From Holothuria scabra (Eukaryota; Echinodermata; Holothuroidea; Aspidochirotida; Holothuriidae): a stretch of 64,000 bases of DNA. The stretch spans positions 5,470,284 through 5,534,283 of the forward strand of contig CM074190.1 of assembly GCA_037179385.1 (NCBI GenBank), written 5' to 3'. Position numbers and translations under genes: made by a program. Positions 55,345 through 64,000 of the stretch are shown here, piece by piece. Numbering within the stretch: the stretch's first letter is position 1; every line of letters starts with the position of its first letter. Below the pieces are notes generated by a model that worked only from the letters and a program-made list of their open reading frames with translations, was not told where the DNA came from and made no database searches.

Positions 55345-56441
55345 GTAAAAATCAATTAAATACCTCTTCTTGAATGGTCAATGACGGTTTGTGTAAATTG
55401 TTGTATGCATTTGCAGCATTTACATTTACTAAGGGGTCCAACTGGGATGATAACTTTTTCATATTAAAGTCATTTCCTAACTATTTCTAACTTTATCCAA
55501 CTCTTATCTCTTAAATTAGGCCTACATGACATTCATTTTGTAAGTTAAACGTTGCAGATGTATATCTTGTGTGTTGAAAGTGGTAAAAAGTGTAAACGAA
55601 TTCCAACACAAGTTTTAATTTGGTACTATTATGAGACTTGTTTTGATAGCATAATACTCTTACACCAAGAAACAGAAAAGGTTACATACACCACAACATC
55701 CGTTGGCAGTAAAATACCCTGTCATTGTTACCAAGTCGGTGGAGAATTACAGCAAAATTCTACTGAAAATTTCGCCAAACACCTTTATGCATTTAAAATG
55801 TGTAATGGTGCAAATTTGCCTTTAGCAAAGAACGTATACAGGTGTAACGTATGGAGTTACGAGTTGGCGGCTTCAGGGCGTGAAGCCTGCTGTCCAACTC
55901 AGAATTGCCCTCCTTGTCTCGCCTTAAACACGTCTTTACTAGACACCGGCTAACTGGCTTTCTCCCGAGTTGTTTACGACTTCCCCTTAAAAACTATACC
56001 TCAAAAAAAAGCTAAACGTCTGGGCCAGAGACACCCAGACGAGTATACAATACATCCAATTAGTGCGCCCATTCAAGCCCTGTGATGCAAGGAGCACTAA
56101 TCTGGGGCTTACGCTAAAACATGGCCAGTACACGTGAGTTGAATAAAGGGTGACCATGACTGACAGGGATAAAAGAATCGCCCATGTACAAAAATAACTT
56201 AATCCCCCTGACAAACAACTTTAAGTATGAAAACAACCCACTTCCAGGGTAAAACTGGTTTGCACAGACTGACAAACAAAATCTTACAGTCAGACAGGCT
56301 TCAAGAACTTCCAAATAGCATATAACAAGCATAGCTTAAGTAACAAAACAACGAGGGCTTTTAGTCCGCCATTACAAAAGCATTAATAAGCAATTTACTT
56401 CACTGAGATAATCATAAGAATTTTTCTCTTTTGCCAATAAG
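55345..56441 (+). other. Intron between the two SRCR exons
   Basis: 1,097 nt, GT-AG (GTAAAA to GCCAATAAG). It contains an open frame of 133 codons (55552-55953), Cys-rich toward its end, without a recognised domain; I treat it as chance. Confidence 0.7.
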
Positions 56442-56750
56442 ATATACGTCTTGTCGGTGGAAAGACTGCCAGTCAAGGTAGGGTAGAAATCTACCACTAC
56501 GGTCAGTGGGGAACAATTTGTGACGATTCCTGGGACGATGACGATGCCAGCGTCGTATGTCGTCAACTTGGACTCGGTGTCGCAGGTACTGCAGTGTGCT
56601 GTGCAGAATTTGGACAAGGAACAGATGCAATATGGCTGTCAAATATTGATTGCTCTGTATCAGGGAGTAACTTGGCCGAATGCATAAATAACGAGTGGGG
56701 AATCCATAACTGCAGTCACAATGAGGATGGAGGAGTTCGCTGCACGTTCG
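56442..56750 (+). CDS. SRCR domain exon 2 (partial gene)
   Basis: Acceptor TTTGCCAATAAG, donor GTATGA; again exactly 309 nt and phase 1-1. The domain starts DIRLVGGKTASQGRVEIYH and includes QWGTICDDSWDDDD, SVVCRQLGL, EFGQGTDAIWLSNIDC and GIHNCSHNEDGGVRC. It carries eight cysteines, two of them adjacent in AVCCAEFG, where domain 1 has none. The gene is expected to continue: no stop, membrane segment or further SRCR exon was recognised before the window ends. Confidence 0.93.
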
Positions 56751-57278
56751 GTATGAATGAATAAATTGTATCATTATACAGTTATAAACGAAATGTTGTT
56801 TGCTTTTAGATTTCATTCCCCCCCCCCCTTTTTCGCTTTTGTGTTTTGATTTATGGTTACTGTTGTTACCATCTGTACAAGATGTATTTATGTACTATTG
56901 TGTGAGTATCGCTGTTCTTGTTGTGTTGGATTTTGCTGTGGATGCTGATGTTTAGTAGTACGGTATAGACGAAGTGTTGGTTGAGGTCGACAGTGCTGTT
57001 GTAGTTGAAGTTGTAGATATCATTGTATACTGCTACTGTAAAATGTCATCTTTATGCGTCATGGTTCATTGATTCTTAAAAGAGAAATTTGCAGAATTGT
57101 TTAACGTTTTTGTTGCCATTTTGTTGTGATATCTGAAGAAGACATACAAATGTAGGATCGTTGTTAGCGACAAGCCACAGTTTTCTTCTCCCATACCCCT
57201 CAACCGCATACATTTTATGACTATCGCAAATGGAACACACCAAATTTTATATACAAGGATATCGTAACTGATTACACT
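56751..57278. other. Intron or spacer after SRCR exon 2
   Basis: A pyrimidine run (about 56816-56835) is followed by TTG/GTT-rich trinucleotide-like sequence near 56920-57030. No exon was recognised. Confidence 0.4.
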
Positions 57279-57280
57279 TA

Positions 57281-57629
57281 CATTAGGCATAAGCTACCTC
57301 TTTGCAGTCAGGGCAATGTTTGTTTACACTATTCATCATGCTTCAGTGGCTGCACAACCAGCTTACATGTGTCCAAAAAGATAAGCCTATTGTCCTGGTC
57401 TGTTGATGCAGCTCTGGTTGCAAACTTGGTTTGCACTGAATAAACAGTCTCTGCCTTTATGAATGAGGTTTTCAATGGGACTCTTTGTTTACATAGTGCT
57501 GGACATGGCAGCTACTATTGACAGAAAGCTGATAACAGGAAGTCGGGTTGACCTTGCTGTAACATCACTTTTTGAACAAAAAGTGGGGTGTCGGGTATAA
57601 ATTGTACAGAGGCACCCTTATGCCTAATG
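57281..57629. mobile_element. Tc1/mariner-type miniature element (349 bp)
   Basis: CATTAGGCATAAG at the left and CTTATGCCTAATG at the right are perfect 13-bp inverted copies, with weaker pairing for about 10 bp more (CCTCT against AGAGG). Both ends are flanked by TA (57279-57280 and 57630-57631), the target duplication of Tc1/mariner elements. No transposase is present. Confidence 0.7.
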
Positions 57630-57631
57630 TA

Positions 57632-59009
57632 GTGACGTTACCTGTGTGATAGACCATCGCACTGTACATTATCGTCATTTATAAAGTTATAGACCCACTG
57701 TCCATCTCACAGAAGAAAGTTTGACCCATAGAATATAGCAGACGAATACTATTTCCCCTCAAAGAATTAGCCTATCTCAAAATAATACGTTTTTGTAATT
57801 TTTAGAAATGATGCGACAAACAGTACCAACGGACGGGTGAAAAACTTGTACCAACTGACAGGACTCATAGTCTATTTACTCTTAGGTTTTGATTTGAGGG
57901 CATTGTTTCGATCGGTATTTCCTATAGGTTGGGTGACGGGGGTAAAGTGACAAACTGAGAAGATAACCGCGGACCCTAAAAACCCCAAGAATTTGATGTA
58001 AAGCTTCAGTAAAATCACAATGGCCTGAGCAAATTCGTTTCAAGTGAATAATGAGGAAAGAAAGGTGGAATTGAAAGACTGAAGATGATTACAATAAACA
58101 GTTAAGAGAATAGGTTCGTTCAAAAAATCATTAGGGAAAATCTTACAATCCAGAAAATTCACTCAGCGAGTGGAAATTCCATGAGTTTATTTCAAGAATA
58201 TGTAAAAGTTGGAAATGAAAGTAAAACAAAAAGTTGTAATTTATATGTAGGGCTTCAACTATACCATTAATGTATCTCTTGTACTGAATTGGACGTATAA
58301 TATCAAAGTCAAAACGTAACGGGGAAGTATATTGTGAAGTATTTTATTGTTTTTTTATTCACCTTACCATACTGATGGTAACAACAAAAAAGAGAGATTC
58401 TCTCACAATGCCGTCATCACGGCACATGCAAGAAAGTCACTCAGCCCGGCAGCGGTTTACAAGACCAACGTGTAGACCAGCTGTGGTGCCCAAATAAAAT
58501 TGGGCTTGGTCAGTTTGTATAGCTTGTAAAAAGAAATAAAGAAGTGCAAATACGTTTGACTATGAGACCTAGCCGAAAGTGTAACTGTCGATTGGAGTGA
58601 TTCGTTAGTTGGACATTAAGCGTGATCATTACGTGTTTTTATATCGGACGTCTCTTGGGGATTGTATTTTTGGATAAAAAGCTCTCGCTGTTGAGTTGGG
58701 GTTAATTGTATCTTAGTTACCGCTTAGTGATTTCGAAATATAAAGTTGCGGAGCCTGTCACGCAGGCAGTTAGTTCTATGTTCTTTTACGACCCCGATCT
58801 TGTCCCTTGACTATTTTCCTGCGCAGTAGGTTCCTTTATAAAAGTGTTTCATAAGAATCGACCTGGGAATCGGTTCTTGAGTTTTCTGTGTGATAATGAG
58901 GGGGTTACTCGCCAGTAGAAAAACATGTGGGAACGTTTGGGTCTATATCAATCATTAAAAGCCAAACAGAAGCTACACCGTTTGCTCAGTGTACATACCC
59001 TTACTCAAA
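57632..59009. other. No gene recognised
   Basis: AT-rich sequence with no supported exon, RNA gene or bounded repeat. Confidence 0.4.
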
Positions 59010-59240
59010 ATCCATAAATGGGCCATATATGGAATTTTTTATCCTCTTATGGCAAAATCATACATAGGCCATATAAGGAAACTTATATCTGGCCCATATC
59101 TGGTCCAGGGATGAAATCTGTATCTGGCTTGACAAAAAATGGGCAAATGTAATTTGGTATCATATAAAGGAATATATGGCCCATATATATTTGATATGGC
59201 TCAAATTTTTTAAGAAACATGTATTTTGCATACATGTCCA
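59010..59240. repeat. Degenerate GGCCATATATGG-type repeats
   Basis: Several copies of GGCCATATA, GGCCCATAT and ATATCTGGCCCATAT occur within 230 bases. They resemble the core of the array at 60070-60665 and may be an outlying part of the same repeat family. Between them (59241-60069) lies a C/A-rich patch (59455-59630) and nothing else recognised. Confidence 0.5.
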
Positions 59241-60069
59241 ATATAGAGATTTATACCCAGGCCAAACCTGAACCATATAAGTCTGTGTAAAGCGTACCGT
59301 ATCAGAAGCCTTCTGAGCCCGTTTTCTTTTTAAAAAGTACATAGAAACAGGCACGTTGTTACAAATAGACAACTAAACCGGCCGGACACATACGCTAACC
59401 AGCAACCCACACAAAATATGGTACGAAAAGGTTTCGTCATAAACGGAAATGACGCACTAACCCCACCCCAACACCCAAACAACCCACCAACTCTGTCACA
59501 ACTGCCTTTAACACTAACCACCGTCCCACATCAACCCCAAACCAACCTCTTAAACACCAAAACCATAAATATCCCAACAACAAGTTCGAAGGCCACCCCA
59601 CCCCCAGAAGCAACACCTCCCCCATAGGCAACACCACGCCCGAAGGCAAGCCCGTATAATGTTATTTGAACATCTCCACCAAAGTTTAATATCCATTGCA
59701 TTACATTGACTTAAGTATTTGAAGTTGTTGAAATACTTGATAGTGAACAAAAAAAAAAAAACGCTCTGAAATTCCTACTTTAAATGTTTACACTCCATTG
59801 TTTGTTAAAAGTATCGTATCTACCAATATTCCAACAAAAATTTTCCTGAAGGTTTTTTTTGTTCCCATTTTAACTTCCTTAATAAAGAAAAAAAGGAATC
59901 AGGGCCTTAAATTCCTGACCACGCCCACATTTGGAAGTCATTTTGAATATGTCAGTAAAATATGGCTGAATATAGTTTGAATGCTTTGGTTTTGGTTTGC
60001 TGATACTTATTCAGCTTCCAGAGATGCCTTTCTGTGTGACAGGTACTCAAATAAAACCAAAAAGTTTTA

Positions 60070-60665
60070 ATTTGGCCATATTAAAGTTGACATGTAATTC
60101 TGGCGTGGTATTTTTAATCAGTTATATCCAGCTTGATTTGGCGTTATGAAACTTATTTCCATATTTGGACAAACATTTCATCATGTTATATCTGGCTTGA
60201 TATGGCCATCTAACCTTTTATTACAGATCTGGACTGGTATTTTATCAAGTTATATCTAGCTAATTATGGCCATATTAAACTTTATTTTCCTTTTTTGGAC
60301 TGGCATATACTTCATCAAGTTAAATCTGGCTTGATATAGCCATCTTAAAACTTGATGTAATGGTTTAAAATACTAACAAAGGGTTTTATGTCTGGCTTAT
60401 ATGTGGCCATATAAAACCAGTTATTTTATTATACCTGGCCTCATATGGCCGTATAAAACTTTATTTACATATCTGGACTGGCATTTCATCACGTTTATCT
60501 GGCTTATTTTGGTCATTTAAAACTTTATCTATGTATCTGGAATGGCATTTCATCAAGTTATACCTGGCTCAATATGGCCATATAAAACTTGAAATGTCTC
60601 CAGATACCTATATAGGGTTTTTATATCTGGCTTCATACGACCATATAAAACTTTATAACCGCCAG
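60070..60665 (+). repeat. Tandem repeat, unit about 63-70 bp
   Basis: The core ATATCTGGCTTGATATGGCC followed by ATATAAAACTTTAT recurs with its TGGCC-like centre near 60072, 60142, 60203, 60267, 60337, 60405, 60446, 60511, 60576 and 60639. Between cores are CTGGACTGGCATTTCATCA segments. Units are diverged but clearly aligned. Confidence 0.8.
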
Positions 60666-61337
60666 ATTTTCCCAGATGAAAGCTAGAAGTTAATTTTTTG
60701 TGGATGCACCCACACAGGCTACGTCATTGTTCATGACTATTCAAATACACACTGACTGGAAAACTGTGTACATAGCATGTACAAAGCCCTGTGTGATAAC
60801 CGTCAACACGCTTCACGAACAGAAACGGTCCGAAACGGCCACTTTTAACGCCAAGAGAATCTACTAAGAGTTGTTTGCATCCTAATATAAAGCAGTTTAA
60901 GTAGGAACTATGTGATTTTAGTGATGATTTGAATGAAAAAGGGGACGAAAATAGCATTCTCGTTCGTTTAACGTTTTTCAAAAATTTGACGTCATTGTTG
61001 TATGCTTTGCATATTCAAAAGAGACATAATTACTCTTTTTGAATCTCGAAATCGAACGAAAGTTTGTATTCGTCAAGGAATGACAAATTATGAGTACCGT
61101 CCGGTCAGAGAGGTTTTACTACTTTTGGAAAGAAGAGGTGTTCACCTCTTTATTTCCACTTCAGCCAAGTCAATGTGATAAATGTTAAGCAGCATAGCGA
61201 GTACGGAATCCATTGAGTGTTATCAGAATGAAAATATGCAGGAACATAACTTCAAAAATATACCCGAATTCTAAATTTTGAATGATAAACCTAAGTATGA
61301 TAAAGTTTTTCAAAAACTTAATCTTTAAGCATCATTG
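60666..61337. other. No gene recognised
   Basis: No exon or bounded repeat supported. Confidence 0.4.
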
Positions 61338-61345
61338 TGAAGAGG

Positions 61346-62515
61346 CAAAGAGGCAGGCCCGTAACCAAGGGGGACCTGGGGGTCCAGCCCCCCCCCCCAG
61401 TTCCTCGGCTTGGCCTCCCTGCACTGTGGTCTTAAACGGTCAGACCAATGTGCAATAGTAATACTACTAGTAGCCTGTAAATTTGAATATTGATATTTTC
61501 TTCAGTCTCTCAATTCACACAAACTTAACAAAGTAAAGTTTTGTCCCAGTCGGTGGAGACAATCAATTGATAGGACGTACACGTTACAAGCCCTGCCCAT
61601 GTATAGAAGTCAGTGGATCACAAATATTCCTGTGCTTGCTCAAGAAGAACACGAGATTCGCGAAGTTTTGCTCATTCAATTTCAAAACTAGTGGAAGCAC
61701 TCGGCACAGCCCAGGGTTGCCTATTGTAGACGGTGCGACATCTGAGGTAATCATAGTCAATGAACCTTGCACATTTCTTTAGTAAATGCCCGAAATCATC
61801 GTACGGAATACATGCAAAAGACATCAGGCTTTTTTAGGAAGACCGCGTTTGAATTAAAAAAGATTGGTTCTTATGGATAAACTAGACCGGTTTCTGTTGC
61901 CTGGTTTATATTGCTATAATATGGCAGCAACTTCATCAGTAGCGAACCGTCTTGCTCGGTGGTGGGTTTAACGTAAAGCTTTATGGAGCTTAAGTTAAAA
62001 AATATTACGGATAAGTTAAGTAAGTTAACCCCTTTGGTGATTAAATTGAAATTTTATACCCCAAATTTTTTATAAGCCCTCAGATAACATTTATAAAATG
62101 TTTTGGCAGTGTTCCGATGACACTCCATTTATGACCACGGGTGGGTAAGAAGGTATTCGTTAAAACTGTTTTTGGTTAACAGTAACAAACTATAGTGTGC
62201 AAATTATTCGCACACGACAGGTAAGAGGCATATTAAATTTTTGCTAATTCTTCTGAGTGTTTTACCGGGGTTTTACTGGCCATTAGAGGGGTGACGCTTC
62301 GATGTCTCTCCAGTGAACACTCAAGGGCTGTCATGAATATGTAGCTTTTAAGACTATCCACGAATTCACACTCTGCTTTTCTTGTCTGTATTCTTACGCT
62401 ACAGAGTGCGAATTGTTTCAACCTTTTAGAGGGAGAGAAATTCGAAAAAAAGTGCCCCCTGGAAATGGTTTGCCCCCCCCCCCCCTCCCCGCTCTCCAAT
62501 CTGGTAATGGGCCTG
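61346..62515. mobile_element. hAT-like nonautonomous element, about 1.16 kb
   Basis: The left end CAGGCCCGTAACCAAGG (61354) followed by a C-rich run and the right end CCAATCTGGTAATGGGCCTG after a C-rich run are inverted copies of a common hAT-type end. The octamer TGAAGAGG follows the right end (62516-62523). It also occurs at 61338-61345, 8 bases before the left CAGG, and the octamer directly at the left end is CAAAGAGG (six of eight matching). Either the left end lies at 61346 or the target site was already partly repeated. No transposase frame. Confidence 0.6.
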
Positions 62516-62523
62516 TGAAGAGG

Positions 62524-62911
62524 ACATTTGAATCTCATAAAACAAATTTAGTTCAATTTGACTGAATTTTGACAAGGGAAAAGGGTGGCAGTAGTAAACA
62601 GCAAAACACACACTTAAGGACCTTGTCGGTCTGCGCATTGAGCAAATGATCGCAACGTTCCCATATCTGAGCAAGATGTTGCACTATTCTTTCATAAATA
62701 TGTTAGTGGTGGAAACGTTAACAAACAAAAAGTAGTCGAGAGGCAGATGTGCGTGATCTCCCTTAACACGATAGGCTCAATTGCCTAGGGCTTACTTCTC
62801 TCGAGTTTAGAAGGGTGTTAGGGGGTATGCTGCAATGCTGCAGGTTTTCAAGTTCCTTTCCGGTAATGATCTATGTCTTACTATAACTACTTTTAGGTTT
62901 GTGCGGTTTAA
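62524..62911. other. No gene recognised
   Basis: Spacer between the hAT-like element and the LINE fragment. Part of it may be degraded LINE sequence, but no further conserved motif was seen. Confidence 0.35.
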
Positions 62912-63058
62912 CGTGTTCGTAGCCATAATAAGAAGCTGATTAAGTGTTTCCCTAGACTTGACATCAGGACGTTCAGATTCTCTCATAGGGTTGTCAATGA
63001 CTGGAACAGTCTCCCTGAGTGGGTTGTTAATTTTCATAGTCCAGTTCCCAGCCAATGA
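62912..63058 (+). pseudogene. LINE (non-LTR retrotransposon) reverse transcriptase C-terminal fragment
   Basis: In this frame the translation reads RVRSHNKKLIKCFPRLDIRT, then FRFSHRVVNDWNSLPEWVVN, and stops at 63056-63058. The WNSLP block near the end of ORF2 is characteristic of CR1/Jockey-like and related animal LINEs. A stop lies just upstream in the same frame and no RT core motifs are seen, so this is a short, dead 3' fragment. It reads on the + strand; the longer frame on the opposite strand is a shadow. Confidence 0.75.
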
Positions 63059-64000
63059 CTCTAAATTAGGGCCCATTTCCCAATAATTATGACACAATAC
63101 AGTTACCGCAAAGAAAACCAGATTTCATCACCTACATATGTTGCAGTACTAGGCAACGTCCGGGTTAAGCCACAAACCAGTACATAGCACATGCACAGGA
63201 ACAGGAGTCCCGAAAATCCTGCTCTATGGTGCAGCAAAGCCGTATATTTAGACCGGTGCGTCACACTCGTACGTAATTACCGCCGAGATTTCCATAGCGG
63301 GCTTTTACTAGTTCGTACTCAGTTCTTAGGAAAAAAGTTTCAAACTTTCACTTCTAATTGTAAGTGGTATATTTTGCTTTGATCTTATTGTTTTTATATT
63401 TATAAAAGTAATTTCAATTTATTTTAAAACAAAATTAATTTGATGCTACCCTCTTCAAAAACAGCTCAATGCCATATCTGAACTAGACAATTGTACTTGC
63501 ATGGCAAGTACTAATCGAAGCCTTGAAAATGTGCACACTTGGGACTTTCTTATAAACAAAATGAAGCATATTGTTGGAACTGGTTCCCCAACAAAAGTGG
63601 AATATTTCCCACATATGCCGGGGAGGGGAACTGGGGCATTGTTCGTTGCAACTTGTTTGGGGAGATCTATGTGAGATAAAGCAGTAACATTATATATTCT
63701 ACTAAACACTGATGTTTAAATGAAAGTATTCACCTGGATGTAACAATATCGATAAGCTATTATTTTTAATCAGTTGCCCATCCTGGATGTAAAGTTGCCC
63801 CAAAATCTTTGTACCTAGTCACACTTTGCCTGAGACTGTGTGATACACTATTGGTGGTGACACAGGCCTAGCGCTATGCAAAAGTATTGACCCTAGACTT
63901 ACTTGACTTTCCTAACAAGCAGTAGACTACAATCTTGGACAAAACTGTTGGGACACTTTACATTTTATTTGTCAATTTTAGTTGAAGTAGGCCAACATAA
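63059..64000. other. No gene recognised
   Basis: AT-rich to the window end, with no supported exon, RNA gene or transposon boundary. Confidence 0.4.

Noticed and set aside
55552..55953. A 133-codon frame between the SRCR exons
   Set aside because: It lies in a GT-AG intron whose flanking exons join perfectly in phase, and the frame has no known domain despite several cysteines.
8075..56750. The protease and SRCR exons as one mosaic gene of the neurotrypsin type
   Set aside because: The protease frame ends with a membrane anchor and TGA at 26929-26931, and a whole BEL/Pao element and several kilobases separate it from the SRCR exons.
59430..59640. C/A-rich patch as an outlying copy of the G/T minisatellite on the opposite strand
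   Set aside because: Composition is similar but no 24-bp period or shared unit is visible.
62807..63097. A 96-codon frame on the minus strand
   Set aside because: It is the antisense shadow of the LINE WNSLP fragment on the + strand.
1..64000. tRNA or rRNA genes
   Set aside because: I looked for B-box-like GGTTCGAATCC patterns and cloverleaf context by eye and found none convincing; a covariance-model scan would be decisive.

Overview
The window looks like nuclear DNA from a deuterostome invertebrate, most plausibly an echinoderm. The reasons are GT-AG introns, small phase-matched exons, SRCR domains each coded by one phase 1-1 exon, Ty3/Gypsy and BEL/Pao retrotransposons, and many short terminal-inverted-repeat (TIR) elements in AT-rich sequence. 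The taxon is an inference. No tRNA, rRNA, CRISPR array or bacterial-type operon was seen.

Host genes. A complete five-exon gene on the + strand (8075-26931) codes for a 306-residue trypsin-like serine protease. It has a signal peptide, an intact H/D/S triad and a C-terminal membrane anchor. Every junction keeps the reading frame and every intron is GT-AG. Its last intron is 11.5 kb and holds most of the nested transposon structure. Further downstream, two 309-nt SRCR exons (55036-55344 and 56442-56750) belong to a second gene whose ends were not found.

Mobile elements, left to right. (1) The 3' part of a Ty3/Gypsy element (1 to about 4030), with broken reverse transcriptase and an intact RNase H-integrase frame. 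(2) A worn hAT-like element (4433-4981). (3) A TIR element in intron 2 of the protease gene. (4) A 4.87-kb hAT-type element (18139-23012) with an 8-bp target duplication, carrying a nested 798-bp element with a 9-bp duplication. (5) Two unclassified TIR elements (27148-27528 and 27977-28573). (6) A hAT-type element (33385-34953). (7) A piggyBac-type miniature element (35181-35431). (8) A second large hAT-type element (39179-42482). (9) A nearly intact, very young BEL/Pao element (43128-51176) with 811-bp LTRs differing at two positions and a CCCTA duplication. (10) A mariner-type miniature element (57281-57629). (11) Another hAT-like element (about 61346-62515). (12) The tail of a LINE reverse transcriptase (62912-63058).

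Tandem repeats. A 2.6-kb G/T-rich 24-bp minisatellite (29955-32602) has canonical G-quadruplex spacing. Other arrays are divergent roughly 300-bp units (5380-6560), roughly 65-bp units (60070-60665), a TTATG microsatellite (36429-36498), and hexamer-like arrays just inside both ends of the two large hAT elements.

Best candidates for something new. First, the BEL/Pao LTR carries heat-shock-element-like TTC/GAA arrays directly upstream of its TATA box, which suggests a stress-inducible retrotransposon. Second, two hAT families share a TIR core and carry different subterminal arrays that read in the same direction at both ends.
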